Below, one piece after another: positions 19,143 to 28,954 of a stretch of 64,000 nucleotides of DNA. The first letter of the stretch is position 1. Every line of letters starts with the position of its first letter. The notes beneath the pieces are model-generated. The model saw only the letters and a program-made list of their open reading frames with translations, did not search any database and had not been told where the DNA came from. The DNA lies in the NCBI RefSeq assembly GCF_036178145.1, contig NZ_CP108067.1:5958501-6022500 (forward strand), given 5' to 3'. Both the position numbers and the translations under genes were made by a program. The DNA comes from Streptomyces sp. NBC_00273. GTDB lineage: Bacteria; Actinomycetota; Actinomycetes; Streptomycetales; Streptomycetaceae.

Positions 19143-20408
19143 ATGCGCCGCCGCCTCATCAACTCCACGCTCGCCGTGGTGCTCGTCGTGATCGCCGTCT
19201 TCGGGGTCTCCCTCGTCATCGTGGAGACCCGGACCATCACCAGCAGCGCCCAGGACCGCATCGAGTCCGAGGCGCTGCGGCTCGTGGGCATCGTCGAGGC
19301 GAACGTCCTGGAGAAGAAGCCGATCGACCCCGTGGCCCTCGGCGAGCAACTGGACGCCGGCCACCACGCGCGGATCACCGTCCCCGGCCAGCCGGCCGTG
19401 AACGTGGGCGCCGCGATCCCCGACGGCGTGATGCGCGGCACCGCCCGCGGGGAGCAGGGCGAGGTCGTGGTCGTCGAGGAGTCCCGCTCGACCGTGACCC
19501 GCGAGGTCGGGCGGACCCTGGCCGTGGTCGGCGCGGTGGCCCTGCTGGCCGTCGTGGCGGCCGTCCTGCTCGCCGTACGGCAGGCCAACCGGCTGGCCTC
19601 CCCGCTCACCGACCTCGCCGAGACGGCGGAGCGGCTCGGATCGGGCGACCCGCGGCCCCGGCACAAGCGGTACGGGGTCCCCGAGCTGGACCGGGTCGCG
19701 GACGTGCTGGACTCCAGCGCCGAGCGGATCGGCCGGATGCTGACGGCCGAGCGGCGCTTGGCCGCGGACGCCTCCCACCAGCTGCGCACCCCGCTCACCG
19801 CCCTCTCCATGCGGCTGGAGGAGATCACGGTCACCGACGACCTGGCGACCGTGCGGGAGGAGGCGACGATCGCCCTGACCCAGGTGGAGCGGCTCACGGA
19901 CGTGGTGCAGCGGCTGCTCACGAACTCGCGGGACCCGCGGACCGGCTCGGCGGTCCCCTTCGACCTGGACGAGGTCGTCAAGCAGCAGGTCGAGGAGTGG
20001 CGGCCGGCCTACCGCAGCGCGGGCCGGGCCATCGTGCGCTCCGGACGCCAGGGCGTGCGGGCCGTCGGCACCCCGGGCGCGGTCTCGCAGGTGCTGGCCA
20101 CCCTGGTGGAGAACGCCCTGATGCACGGCGGCGGGACCGTCGCGCTGCGCACCCGGGTGATCGGCAACCAGGCGGTGCTGGAGGTCACGGACGAGGGACC
20201 GGGCGTCCCGCCGGACCTCGGCAACCGGATCTTCGAGCGGGCCATCAGCGGCCGCAACTCCACCGGGATCGGCCTCGCGGTGGCCAGGGACCTCGCGGAG
20301 GCGGACGGCGGACGCCTGGAGCTGCTCCAGACGCAGCCGCCGGTGTTCGCGCTGTTCCTCAGCCGGACGGCGCCGGAACGGGCCGAACCGCAGGCCACGG
20401 TCCGCTAG
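19143..20408 (+). CDS. Sensor histidine kinase
   Basis: 421 residues. Two transmembrane helices (about 10-27 and 125-145) frame a short extracellular sensor of about 95 residues. A HAMP region is followed by the dimerisation box DASHQLRTPLTAL (phospho-His about H212) and an ATPase domain with N box LATLVENALMHGGG, G1 DEGPGVP and G2 GIGLAVARDLAEADGG. It phosphorylates the response regulator encoded upstream. The ligand is unknown. Confidence 0.95.
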   Translation: MRRRLINSTLAVVLVVIAVFGVSLVIVETRTITSSAQDRIESEALRLVGIVEANVLEKKPIDPVALGEQLDAGHHARITVPGQPAVNVGAAIPDGVMRGTARGEQGEVVVVEESRSTVTREVGRTLAVVGAVALLAVVAAVLLAVRQANRLASPLTDLAETAERLGSGDPRPRHKRYGVPELDRVADVLDSSAERIGRMLTAERRLAADASHQLRTPLTALSMRLEEITVTDDLATVREEATIALTQVERLTDVVQRLLTNSRDPRTGSAVPFDLDEVVKQQVEEWRPAYRSAGRAIVRSGRQGVRAVGTPGAVSQVLATLVENALMHGGGTVALRTRVIGNQAVLEVTDEGPGVPPDLGNRIFERAISGRNSTGIGLAVARDLAEADGGRLELLQTQPPVFALFLSRTAPERAEPQATVR

Positions 20409-20464
20409 GTCCTGTCGTCAAAGTGGCGTCGCGGGCCCGACGGGACTTTGACGACAGGGCCTAG
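20405..20464. terminator. Long hairpin terminator
   Basis: A 20-bp stem (20405-20424 with 20445-20464; one G-U pair in RNA) overlaps the kinase stop codon and lies between the kinase gene and the convergent GtrA gene. The 20-base loop is itself self-complementary (GCGGGCCCG). Confidence 0.85.
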
Positions 20465-20499
20465 GGGCCGGCGGCACCGAGCGGCGGCACCGAGCGGTA

Positions 20500-21036
20500 C
20501 TAGTTGTTCGCGGGTGCCGGCTCGGGGATCGGCTCCGGCCTGCGGTCCGGCTTCGGCAGGGGCGCCGGCTCCGGCATCGGCTCGGCCGGCTCCGCCGGCG
20601 CGGGCAGGGCCTTGAAGACCCACGTCCGGTACGACCAGAAGCGGAACACGGTGGCGGTCCCGATGCCGATGAACTTGAACACGTTGCTGGCGAGCGGGCC
20701 GTCCCAGCCGAACCCGTAGGTGGCGGTGTAGAGCACACCGCTCTCGATGACCAGGCCGATGCCGCTGAACGCGGCGAACAGGACCAGCTCGCGGGTACGG
20801 CCGCTCTGGGCGCGGTCCCGGTAGGCGAAGTAGCGGAAGCCGATGTAGTTCGTGGCGATGGCCACGACGGTGGCTATCACGCTCGCGCGCACCACCTGGA
20901 GGTCGGTGGTGTTGCGGATCAGGTTGAAGACACCCAAGTTGACCAGGACACCCAGACCGCCGACCGCCCCGAACTTGGCCACCTCTCGTACGAGGCCGCG
21001 TACACGTTCGACGACAGATCCGCCAGGCGTGCTCAT
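20500..21036 (-). CDS. GtrA-family membrane protein
   Basis: 178 residues from ATG 21036; a GTG at 21060 would add eight residues and neither start has a strong ribosome binding site. Four transmembrane helices carry the GtrA pattern (FGAVGGLGVLVNLGVFNLI ... TNYIGFRYFAYRD ... FKFIGIGTATVFRFWSYRTWVF). GtrA proteins are thought to flip or support polyprenyl-linked sugars for cell-surface glycosylation. The last 35 residues are an unusual Pro/Glu-rich tail (PEPAPLPKPDRRPEPIPEP). Envelope glycan genes start about 5 kb downstream. Confidence 0.88.
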   Translation of the reverse strand: MSTPGGSVVERVRGLVREVAKFGAVGGLGVLVNLGVFNLIRNTTDLQVVRASVIATVVAIATNYIGFRYFAYRDRAQSGRTRELVLFAAFSGIGLVIESGVLYTATYGFGWDGPLASNVFKFIGIGTATVFRFWSYRTWVFKALPAPAEPAEPMPEPAPLPKPDRRPEPIPEPAPANN

Positions 21037-21233
21037 CAGTAGGTCAGTCCTGTCGGTCACCGCCCGCTTACGGGGCGTCCGGTGTTCTCCGTCAACCCAC
21101 CCATGCTAAGTGTCCCCCCTGTGCTACGTCTGTGCCTTCCCGCACCCTGCGACGCACGGCACACGGGGGGATCGGGCCAGGGCCGTATCCATGCGGGTCC
21201 CGATGGCCGAATACCGGCGGATACCCTGGAGGA

Positions 21234-22373
21234 GTGACGTTCCCGGTAGTCGGTATGGTCGGCGGCGGCCAGCTCGCCCGCATGACCCACGAGGCGGGCA
21301 TCCCCCTCGGCATCAGATTCAAGCTCCTCAGTGACACCCCGCAGGACTCGGCGGCCCAGGTCGTGAGCGACGTCGTCATCGGCGACTATCGCGACCTGGA
21401 GACGTTGCGCGCCTTCGCGCGCGGCTGTGACGTGATCACCTTCGACCACGAGCATGTACCCACGGAGCACCTTCGGGCCCTGGAAGCGGACGGCATCCCC
21501 GTCCGCCCGGGGCCCGACGCTTTGGTACACGCCCAGGACAAGGGGGTGATGCGCGCCAAGCTCGACGAGATCGGCGCGCCCAGCCCCCGCCACCGGATCG
21601 TGAGCGGTCCGGAGGACGTGGCCGCCTTCGCGGAAGAGGTCGGCGGGTTCCCCGTCATCCTCAAGACCGTGCGGGGCGGGTACGACGGCAAGGGGGTGTG
21701 GTTCGTCCGCACCCCCGAGGACGCGGCGGCCCCCTTCAATGCGGGCGTCCCGGTCCTCGCGGAGGAGAAGGTCGATTTCGTCCGCGAGCTCGCGGCCAAC
21801 ATCGTCCGCTCCCCGCACGGCCAGGCAGTGGCCTACCCCGTCGTCGAGTCCCGTCAGGTGGACGGGGTCTGCGACACGGTGATCGCCCCGGCCCCGAACC
21901 TCTCGGAGGCCCTCGCGGGCGAGGCCCAGGCCCTCGCCCTGCGCATCGCCAAGGAACTCGGCGTGACCGGCCACCTGGCCGTTGAGCTGTTCGAGACCAC
22001 CGACGGCCGGATCCTGGTCAACGAGCTGGCGATGCGTCCGCACAACAGCGGCCACTGGACCCAGGACGGGGCCGTGACCTCGCAGTTCGCCAACCACGTG
22101 CGCGCGGTCCTGGACCTTCCGCTGGGCGACCCGCGCCCCCGCGCCCCGTGGACGGTCATGGCGAACGTGCTGGGCGGGGACTACCCCGACATGTACGCGG
22201 CGTACCTGCACTGCATGGCCCACGACCCCCAGCTCAAGATCCATATGTACGGCAAGGACGTGAAACACGGTCGCAAGGTCGGCCACGTCAACACCTACGG
22301 CGACGACCTGGACGATGTGCTGGAGCGCGCACGTCACGCTGCCGATTACCTCAGAGGAACGGTCACCGCATGA
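21234..22373 (+). CDS. purK: N5-carboxyaminoimidazole ribonucleotide synthase
   Basis: 379 residues, ATP-grasp enzyme. Start GTG 21234 with CTGGAGGA just upstream; the N-terminus [13 protein letters not shown] is the PurK nucleotide-binding loop. Later landmarks are [26 protein letters not shown] and [14 protein letters not shown]. It carboxylates AIR to N5-CAIR with ATP and bicarbonate in purine synthesis. Its TGA overlaps the purE ATG. Confidence 0.97.
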   Translation: MTFPVVGMVGGGQLARMTHEAGIPLGIRFKLLSDTPQDSAAQVVSDVVIGDYRDLETLRAFARGCDVITFDHEHVPTEHLRALEADGIPVRPGPDALVHAQDKGVMRAKLDEIGAPSPRHRIVSGPEDVAAFAEEVGGFPVILKTVRGGYDGKGVWFVRTPEDAAAPFNAGVPVLAEEKVDFVRELAANIVRSPHGQAVAYPVVESRQVDGVCDTVIAPAPNLSEALAGEAQALALRIAKELGVTGHLAVELFETTDGRILVNELAMRPHNSGHWTQDGAVTSQFANHVRAVLDLPLGDPRPRAPWTVMANVLGGDYPDMYAAYLHCMAHDPQLKIHMYGKDVKHGRKVGHVNTYGDDLDDVLERARHAADYLRGTVTA

Positions 22374-22903
22374 GCACCACCGCAGCCCCCGTCATCGGCA
22401 TCGTCATGGGCTCCGACTCGGACTGGCCCGTCATGGAGGCGGCCGCCCAGGCCCTCGACGAGTTCGAGATCCCCTACGAGGTCGACGTCGTGTCCGCCCA
22501 CCGGATGCCGCGCGAGATGATCGCGTACGGGGAGCGGGCCGCGGACCGCGGCCTGAAGGCGATCATCGCGGGTGCGGGCGGCGCCGCCCACCTGCCCGGC
22601 ATGCTCGCCTCGGTCACCCCGCTGCCGGTCATCGGCGTGCCGGTGCCGCTGAAGTACCTCGACGGCATGGACTCGCTGCTGTCGATCGTCCAGATGCCCG
22701 CGGGGGTTCCCGTCGCCACCGTCTCGGTCGCCGGGGCGCGCAACGCGGGCCTGCTGGCCGTACGGATGCTGGCCGCCCACGACCCGGAGCTGCTGGTCCG
22801 GATGAACGACTTTCTGCAGGAGCTCAACGACCAGGCCACCGAGAAGGGCAAGCGGCTGCGTACGAAGGTCGCGAACGCGGAGTCCTTCGGGTTCGGAAAG
22901 TGA
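22370..22903 (+). CDS. purE: N5-carboxyaminoimidazole ribonucleotide mutase
   Basis: 177 residues, class I Pur[14 protein letters not shown], the active-site SAHRMP and the [11 protein letters not shown] loop are all intact. It moves the carboxyl group from N5-CAIR to CAIR. It overlaps purK by 4 bases upstream and the dipeptidase gene by 4 bases downstream. Confidence 0.97.
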   Translation: MSTTAAPVIGIVMGSDSDWPVMEAAAQALDEFEIPYEVDVVSAHRMPREMIAYGERAADRGLKAIIAGAGGAAHLPGMLASVTPLPVIGVPVPLKYLDGMDSLLSIVQMPAGVPVATVSVAGARNAGLLAVRMLAAHDPELLVRMNDFLQELNDQATEKGKRLRTKVANAESFGFGK

Positions 22904-24081
22904 GCGCGGCGCAGCGTCTGGACGAGGCGCGCGAGCTGCTGGCCGAACACCCCGTCGTGGACGGCCACAACGACCTGCCCTGGGCGCTGCGCGAGCAGGT
23001 GCGTTACGACCTGGCGCGACGGGACATCGCGGGCGACCAGTCCGCCCACCTGCACACCGACATCCCGCGGCTGCGCGCCGGCGGGGTCGGCGCGCAGTTC
23101 TGGTCCGTCTACGTGCGTTCCGACTACGCCGGTGACGAGGCGGTCAGCGCCACCCTGGAGCAGATCGACGTCGTCGCCCAGCTGATCGACCGCTATCCCG
23201 GCGACCTCGTGCGGGCGCTGACGGCGGACGACATGGAGGCGGCCCGCGCCGACGGCCGGATCGCCTCGCTGATGGGTGCCGAGGGCGGCCACTCCATCAA
23301 CAACTCGCTGGCCACCCTGCGCGCCCTGCACCAGCTGGGCGTGCGGTACATGACGCTCACGCACAACGACAACATCGACTGGGCGGACTCGGCGACCGAC
23401 GAGCCCCGGCACGGCGGCCTGACCGACTTCGGCCGCGAGGTCGTCCGCGAGATGAACCGGGTCGGCATGCTGGTGGACCTCTCGCACGTCGCGGCGACGA
23501 CGATGCGGGACGCGATCGCGGTCTCGGCCGCGCCGGTGGTGTTCTCGCACTCCTCGGCGCGGGCGGTCTGCGACCACCCCCGCAACATCCCCGACGACGT
23601 GCTCGCGACGCTGCCGGGCAACGGCGGGGTGGCCATGGCCACCTTCGTGCCGAAGTTCATCCTCCCGGCAGCCGTCGAGTGGACCCTGGCCGCGGACGAG
23701 AACCTGCGGGCGCACGGTTTCCACCACCTGGACACCACCCCCGAGGCCATGGCCCTGCACCGGGCCTTCGAGGAGGGGCGCCCGCGCCCGGTGGCCACGG
23801 CCGCGACGGTGGCCGACCACCTGGACCACATGCGCGAGGTGGCCGGCATCGACCACATCGGCATCGGCGGGGACTACGACGGCACGGCCTTCACCCCGTC
23901 CGGCCTGGACGACGTGGCGGGTTACCCGAACCTCGTCGCCGAGCTGCTCGCGCGCGGCTGGTCCAAGGCCGATCTGGCGAAGCTGACCTGGACCAACGCG
24001 GTACGGGTGCTGCGCGACGCGGAGTCGGTGTCCCGCGACCTGTCGGCCTCCCGGGGCCCGTCGAACGCGGTGATCCGGTAG
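22900..24081 (+). CDS. Membrane-type (renal) dipeptidase, M19 family
   Basis: 393 residues from GTG 22900, translationally coupled to purE. All binuclear zinc ligands are present: H23 and D25 in [10 protein letters not shown]128 in GAEGGHS, H196 in VDLSHV, H217 in FSHSSARAV and D325 in GGDYDG. It resembles the S. coelicolor Sco3058-type dipeptidase, the bacterial relative of human renal dipeptidase, which cleaves L-Xaa-D/L-Xaa dipeptides. There is no signal peptide, so it acts in the cytoplasm. Why it is coupled to purine genes is unclear. Confidence 0.93.
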   Translation: MSAAQRLDEARELLAEHPVVDGHNDLPWALREQVRYDLARRDIAGDQSAHLHTDIPRLRAGGVGAQFWSVYVRSDYAGDEAVSATLEQIDVVAQLIDRYPGDLVRALTADDMEAARADGRIASLMGAEGGHSINNSLATLRALHQLGVRYMTLTHNDNIDWADSATDEPRHGGLTDFGREVVREMNRVGMLVDLSHVAATTMRDAIAVSAAPVVFSHSSARAVCDHPRNIPDDVLATLPGNGGVAMATFVPKFILPAAVEWTLAADENLRAHGFHHLDTTPEAMALHRAFEEGRPRPVATAATVADHLDHMREVAGIDHIGIGGDYDGTAFTPSGLDDVAGYPNLVAELLARGWSKADLAKLTWTNAVRVLRDAESVSRDLSASRGPSNAVIR

Positions 24082-24222
24082 CGGAAGCGGTGCCCGGCGG
24101 GCGCGGTGACAGGGCGACCTGCGGGGTCACTCGAACGCTGCGTCCGCCGGGCGGCCCTGCCGTCCCGCGTGTCACGGTGGCACCACCTCTTCCCTGCTGC
24201 CGCCGAGACCGGAGCGAACGCC

Positions 24223-25290
24223 ATGGCCGACCTGCAGGATGAACCCAACTCCGTGGGCATCGGAGCCGAAGACCTCCCCGCACCCGCGGCAGCGGTGGCG
24301 GCGGGCGCCCTCGACCGGGCCGTCGCGCTGCTGGCCGTCCATCCCGTGGTCGACGGGTGCAACACCCTGGTCCGCACGCTGCACCAGAGCCCGTACCACG
24401 ACATCGATACCTCGGACACGGGTGTGGACACGGACATCCCGCGGCTGCGCGCCGGGGGAGTGGGGGCCCAGTTCTGGTCCCTGCTCGTGCCGTCGGGGCG
24501 GGCGCACGAGGACGCCCCCGGTGACCAGGTGCTCTCCGACACGCTGGACCAGATCGACACGGCGCTGACCCTGATGCGCAGTTACCCGAACAGCCTCTGC
24601 CTGGCCCTCAGCGCCGACGACCTGGCGGACGCCCGCAACCGGGGCCGCATCGCCTCGTTCCTGGGCCCGGTGCCCGGCCGCACGCTGACCGGATCGCTGG
24701 GCGCACTGCGTGCTTTCCACGCGCTGGGCGTACGGATCCTCGCGCCCGCGGGTGCGCCCTGGGCGCAGGAGGAGTTGACGGCCTTCGGCCACGAGGTGGT
24801 CCGCGAGGCGAACCGGCTGGCGATCCTGCTGGACCTCACGGGCTGTGCGTCGGCGGTCGCCTGCCGGGTCGCGGGGGCCTCGAAGGCGCCGGTGATCATC
24901 TCGAACACGGGGGCGGCCTCGCTGAACCCGCATCCGGGGAACGTGACCGACGAGGTCCTGGCCGTGCTGCGGGAGGCGAACGGCCTGGCGATGGTCACCT
25001 TCGACACCGCGCGCACCGGGGACTCCCTGCACGCGGTGGCGGACCACCTGGACCACGTACGGGCCATCGCGGGCCCGCACGGCGTCGGACTCGGCGCCAC
25101 CTTCGGCACCGGACCGGGCCACCCCCGCCCGACGGGCCTGACCGACCCCTCGGGCTATCCGCGGCTCATCGCGGAACTCCTGGAGCGCGGCTGGCCGGAA
25201 TCCGAGGTGGCCCTGCTGACCTGGGGCAACGCCCAGCGCGTCCTGCGCGACGCGGAGTTCACCTCCCGCGCCGCCGCCCACCGCCGCTAA
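24223..25290 (+). CDS. M19 dipeptidase-fold paralogue lacking all metal ligands
   Basis: 355 residues from ATG 24223. It aligns along its length with the preceding dipeptidase (shared [47 protein letters not shown] and GNAQRVLRDAE). Every zinc ligand is replaced: HxD becomes CNT (C46, T48), the bridging Glu becomes V150, the two His become G207 and N228, and the Asp becomes T293. Reading frame and fold-core residues are intact, so this is a pseudoenzyme under selection rather than a decayed gene. It may partner or regulate the active paralogue. Confidence 0.85.
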   Translation: MADLQDEPNSVGIGAEDLPAPAAAVAAGALDRAVALLAVHPVVDGCNTLVRTLHQSPYHDIDTSDTGVDTDIPRLRAGGVGAQFWSLLVPSGRAHEDAPGDQVLSDTLDQIDTALTLMRSYPNSLCLALSADDLADARNRGRIASFLGPVPGRTLTGSLGALRAFHALGVRILAPAGAPWAQEELTAFGHEVVREANRLAILLDLTGCASAVACRVAGASKAPVIISNTGAASLNPHPGNVTDEVLAVLREANGLAMVTFDTARTGDSLHAVADHLDHVRAIAGPHGVGLGATFGTGPGHPRPTGLTDPSGYPRLIAELLERGWPESEVALLTWGNAQRVLRDAEFTSRAAAHRR

Positions 25291-25291
25291 A

Positions 25292-25338
25292 TCAGCCCCG
25301 CCGGCGTTTGAGGCGCGGGGTCCGGGGCGGAGCCCCGG
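25292..25338. repeat. Single arm of the intergenic repeat family
   Basis: CAGCCCCGCCGGCGTTTGAGG followed by GGGGCGGAGCCCC matches one arm of the element at 5039-5131. It lies between the convergent pseudo-dipeptidase and sugar-nucleotide dehydrogenase genes. GGGGTCCGGGGCGGAGCCCC can fold locally. Confidence 0.75.
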
Positions 25339-25362
25339 CAACGGCGCCGCACTGGTGAACGC

Positions 25363-26706
25363 TCAGGCCCGCGGGCGACCCATCGCCCGGTACGTCCAGC
25401 CCGCGGCACGCCACCGCACCGGGTCCAGCGCGTTGCGGCCGTCCAGGACGAGGCGGTCGGTCACCACGCCGGCCAGCTCCGCCGGGTCGAGGTCACGGAA
25501 CTCGCGCCACTCGGTGAGGTGCAGGACGACCTCCGCGCCCCGGGCCGCCGCCAGCGCGGAGTCCGCGTAGCCGAGGGTCGGGAAGACGCGGCGGGCGTTG
25601 TCCATGCCCTTGGGGTCGTAGACGGTGACCTGGCCGCCCTGGAGGTGGATCTGCCCGGCCACGTTCAGCGCGGGGGAGTCCCGTACGTCGTCGGAGTCCG
25701 GCTTGAAGGTGGCTCCGAGCACGGCGACCCGCTTGCCGAGGAAGGAACCGCCCACGGCGTCCCGGGCCAGCTCGACCATGTGCCCGCGGCGCCGCATGTT
25801 GATGGAGTCGACCTCGCGCAGGAAGGTGAGTGCCTGGTCGGCGCCCAGCTCACCGGCGCGCGCCATGAAGGCCCGGATGTCCTTGGGCAGGCAGCCGCCG
25901 CCGAAGCCGATCCCGGCGCGCAGGAACTTCGCGCCGATCCGCTCGTCGTAGCCGATGGCCTCGGCCAGCTTGACCACGTCGCCGCCGCCGGCCTCGCACA
26001 CCTCCGCCATCGCGTTGATGAAGGAGATCTTCGTCGCGAGGAAGGAGTTCGCAGCGGTCTTCACCAGCTCCGCGGTCGGGAAGTCGGTGATCACCAGCGG
26101 GGTGCCCTCCGACATCGGCGTCTCGTACACCTCCCGCAGCAGCTTCTCGGCGCGCTCGCCCTGGACGCCGATCACGATCCGGTCGGGGTGCAGGGTGTCC
26201 TCCACCGCGAAGCCCTCCCGCAGGAACTCCGGGTTCCAGGCCAGCTCCACGTCCGCGCCCGCCGGGGCCAGCTCCGCGAGCTTCACCGCGAGCCGCTCCG
26301 CCGAGCCCACCGGCACCGTGGACTTGCCGACCACCAGGACCGGCCGCGTCAGGTACGGGGCCAGCGAGGCCATCGCGGAGTCCACGTAGGACATGTCGCA
26401 GGCGTACTCGCCGTGCTTCTGCGGGGTGTTCACGCAGACGAAGTGGACGTCGCCGAAGGCGCCGACCTCCTCGTAGGAGGTAGTGAAGCGCAGCCGGCCG
26501 GTCGAGCCCGGCAGTCCGGCCACGTGCTTGGCCAGCAGTTCCTCCAGCCCGGGCTCGTACATCGGGACCCGGCCCGAGGCCAGCATCTCGATCTTCTCGG
26601 GCACCACGTCCAGCCCCAGCACCTCGAATCCCAGCTCCGCCATCGCGGCTGCGTGGGTCGCACCGAGGTATCCGGTGCCGATCACAGTGATCTTGAGGGG
26701 GGCCAT
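25363..26706 (-). CDS. UDP-glucose/GDP-mannose 6-dehydrogenase
   Basis: 447 residues from ATG 26706. Rossmann motif VIGTGYLGATHAAAMAELG, then FVCVNTPQ, GKSTVPVGS and the catalytic cysteine in GIGFGGGCLPKDIRAF. The C-terminal nucleotide-binding domain contains VAVLGATFKPDSDDVRDSPAL. It oxidises a nucleotide hexose to the uronic acid with two NAD+, feeding acidic envelope polysaccharide. UDP-glucose is the more likely substrate. Divergent from acyl-CoA dehydrogenase. Confidence 0.92.
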   Translation of the reverse strand: MAPLKITVIGTGYLGATHAAAMAELGFEVLGLDVVPEKIEMLASGRVPMYEPGLEELLAKHVAGLPGSTGRLRFTTSYEEVGAFGDVHFVCVNTPQKHGEYACDMSYVDSAMASLAPYLTRPVLVVGKSTVPVGSAERLAVKLAELAPAGADVELAWNPEFLREGFAVEDTLHPDRIVIGVQGERAEKLLREVYETPMSEGTPLVITDFPTAELVKTAANSFLATKISFINAMAEVCEAGGGDVVKLAEAIGYDERIGAKFLRAGIGFGGGCLPKDIRAFMARAGELGADQALTFLREVDSINMRRRGHMVELARDAVGGSFLGKRVAVLGATFKPDSDDVRDSPALNVAGQIHLQGGQVTVYDPKGMDNARRVFPTLGYADSALAAARGAEVVLHLTEWREFRDLDPAELAGVVTDRLVLDGRNALDPVRWRAAGWTYRAMGRPRA

Positions 26707-26850
26707 GGGTGCTCCAGAGGTGCGGGGCCGTTTGCGGCCACTGAGCATAGTCGGGCCCACCAGCGGGGACGTTCCCCAGGAGACCGCCGCTGTCACCCAT
26801 CTCACGTGGTCCGTCCATATCGCCATCCGTGACCGGACCACTAGGCTTGG

Positions 26851-26872
26851 GTTACTTAACGGTAGTTAGCAT
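26851..26872 (+). promoter_or_regulatory. AT-rich palindromic element upstream of acyl-CoA dehydrogenase
   Basis: GTTACTTAACGGTAGTTAGC contains TAAC-GGTA-GTTA and overlaps a TAGCAT -10-like box at 26867-26872, about 28 bp before the TTG start. The composition contrasts with the surroundings. An operator for a fatty-acid regulator is plausible. Confidence 0.35.
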
Positions 26873-26900
26873 CACGCATCACCCTGGGGAGTGAGAGATC

Positions 26901-28073
26901 TTGGCGGGTTCTGCCGACTTCGACCTGTACCGCCCGGCCGAGGAGCACGACATGCTCCGCGAGTCGGTCCGCTCGCTCGCCGAGGCGAAGATCCTGCCGT
27001 TCGCCGCCGCGGTCGACGAGGAATCCCGCTTCCCGCAGGAGGCCCTGGACGCCCTGGTCTCCAGCGACCTGCACGCCGTCCACGTTCCCGAGACCTACGG
27101 CGGCGCGGGTGCCGACGCCCTCGCCACCGTGATCGTGATCGAGGAAGTGGCCCGCGTCTGCGCCTCCTCCTCCCTCATCCCGGCCGTGAACAAGCTCGGC
27201 TCGCTCCCGGTGATCCTCTCCGGTTCCGAGGAGCTCAAGGCCAAGTACCTCGGCCCGCTGGCCAAGGGCGACGCGATGTTCTCGTACGCGCTCTCCGAGC
27301 CGGACGCGGGCTCCGACGCCGCCGGCATGAAGACCCGCGCCGTGCGCGACGGGGACTTCTGGGTGCTCAACGGCGTCAAGCGCTGGATCACCAACGCGGG
27401 CGTCTCCGAGTACTACACGGTCATGGCCGTCACCGACCCGGAGAAGCGCTCCAAGGGCATCAGCGCCTTCGTCGTCGAGAAGTCCGACGAGGGCGTGTCC
27501 TTCGGTGCCCCGGAGAAGAAGCTCGGCATCAAGGGCTCCCCGACGCGCGAGGTCTACCTCGACAACGTGCGGATCCCGGCCGACCGCATGATCGGCGCCG
27601 AGGGCACCGGCTTCGCCACCGCGATGAAGACCCTGGACCACACCCGCATCACCATCGCGGCCCAGGCGCTCGGCATCGCCCAGGGCGCCCTGGACTACGC
27701 CAAGGGCTACGTCCAGGAGCGCAAGCAGTTCGGCAAGCCGATCGGCGACTTCCAGGGCGTGCAGTTCATGCTCGCGGACATGGCCATGAAGATCGAGGCC
27801 GCCCGCCAGCTGACCTACTCGGCCGCCGCGAAGTCCGAGCGCGTCTCCGCCGGAGGCGACAAGGAGGACCTGACCTTCTTCGGTGCCGCGGCCAAGTGCT
27901 TCGCCTCCGACGTGGCCATGGAGGTCACCACGGACGCCGTCCAGCTCCTCGGCGGCTACGGCTACACCCGCGACTACCCGGTGGAGCGCATGATGCGCGA
28001 TGCCAAGATCACCCAGATCTACGAGGGCACCAACCAGGTCCAGCGGATCGTCATGGCCCGCAACCTGCCGTAG
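26901..28073 (+). CDS. Acyl-CoA dehydrogenase
   Basis: 390 residues. FAD- and substrate-binding signatures are FSYALSEPDAGSDAAGM and WITNAGVSEYYTV; the C-terminal helical domain holds the catalytic glutamate in QIYEGTNQVQRIVMARNL. Catalyses the first step of beta-oxidation or of a branched-chain acyl-CoA pathway. The start appears to be TTG 26901, with CTGGGGAGTGAG upstream; the next in-frame ATG (26952) would remove conserved residues. Monocistronic with its own AT-rich control region. Confidence 0.93.
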   Translation: MAGSADFDLYRPAEEHDMLRESVRSLAEAKILPFAAAVDEESRFPQEALDALVSSDLHAVHVPETYGGAGADALATVIVIEEVARVCASSSLIPAVNKLGSLPVILSGSEELKAKYLGPLAKGDAMFSYALSEPDAGSDAAGMKTRAVRDGDFWVLNGVKRWITNAGVSEYYTVMAVTDPEKRSKGISAFVVEKSDEGVSFGAPEKKLGIKGSPTREVYLDNVRIPADRMIGAEGTGFATAMKTLDHTRITIAAQALGIAQGALDYAKGYVQERKQFGKPIGDFQGVQFMLADMAMKIEAARQLTYSAAAKSERVSAGGDKEDLTFFGAAAKCFASDVAMEVTTDAVQLLGGYGYTRDYPVERMMRDAKITQIYEGTNQVQRIVMARNLP

Positions 28074-28199
28074 CGGCCCCACCCCCGCCGAAACGCGTGG
28101 CTCCCGGCGCATGCCCGGGGGCCGCGTGCGAGGTGGCCGGCGGCGCACCCTAGGCTGTGCGCCGGTCGGCCCCGGGGGCGGGGTTCAGGGGGGAGCAGG

Positions 28200-28850
28200 A
28201 TGTCTACAGAACGTCAGATATCGGGCATGCTCCGACAGATCGCCCGGCAGCAGGACGTCATCGAGATCGGCCCGCAGGGTTCCCGCCCGAAGGCGGCCGC
28301 CCTCGCGTACGCGGCGGAGCAGTACGGCTACGCGTACGGCTCGGCGCACGCGACCGGGTACAAGGACGCGCAGATCCTCCTGCGGATGTACCGGGACCCG
28401 AGCCCCGAGGCGCGCTCCCGCGAGGCGGCCACCCTCACCGCCCATCCGCGGGCGGGGATCGGCGGGACGGTGCCGGGGCTGGAACCGGGGTCGCTGAAGC
28501 CCGTCCCCGAGGCGGCCGGCGCCGTGGCCGTGCTGAAGGACCTCATCGCCTTCGACCTCGCGGCCCGCTTCGTCACCAGCCGGGGCCAGATGGTGCTGTG
28601 CTACCTCGCCTGCGTGCTCGTGACAGCGCTCCAGCTCGCCACCGGCCCGCTGGTCGAGGCGGTCGCCTCCGGCGGGAGCCTCCTGGTGATCCTGACCGTG
28701 GCGCTGAAGGCGGGTCAGATCCACCGGGAGAAGCTGGCCCGACGCCTGACGGAAGCCGGGTTCTTCGCGGTGCGCGACGAGCAGGGCAGGCAGCGGTTCC
28801 TGCGCCCGGGGCAGCAGTTGCCCGGCCACGCGAACCCGTTCGCCGCCTGA
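28200..28850 (+). CDS. Conserved hypothetical membrane protein
   Basis: 216 residues from ATG 28200 with GGGGGAGCAGG upstream. The first 125 residues are soluble and charged (MSTERQISGMLRQIARQQDV). Two hydrophobic segments follow (about 138-153 and 156-170), then a basic C-terminal part (GQIHREKLARRLTEAGFF) that looks like a small nucleotide- or membrane-surface-binding tail. I do not recognise the family. It lies between acyl-CoA dehydrogenase and the sugar nucleotidyltransferase, on the same strand. Confidence 0.65.
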   Translation: MSTERQISGMLRQIARQQDVIEIGPQGSRPKAAALAYAAEQYGYAYGSAHATGYKDAQILLRMYRDPSPEARSREAATLTAHPRAGIGGTVPGLEPGSLKPVPEAAGAVAVLKDLIAFDLAARFVTSRGQMVLCYLACVLVTALQLATGPLVEAVASGGSLLVILTVALKAGQIHREKLARRLTEAGFFAVRDEQGRQRFLRPGQQLPGHANPFAA

Positions 28851-28954
28851 GGCCCTGGCCTGCGGTGCAGGCGGACGCACACATCGCCCGTGGGGGGTAC
28901 CCGCATGGGCTAAATTTGGACCTTCGTACGCCGGAATCGGTTGGGGAGAACGCA

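Noticed and set aside
24223..25290. Second active dipeptidase
   Set aside because: All metal ligands are substituted, so normal M19 catalysis cannot be supported.
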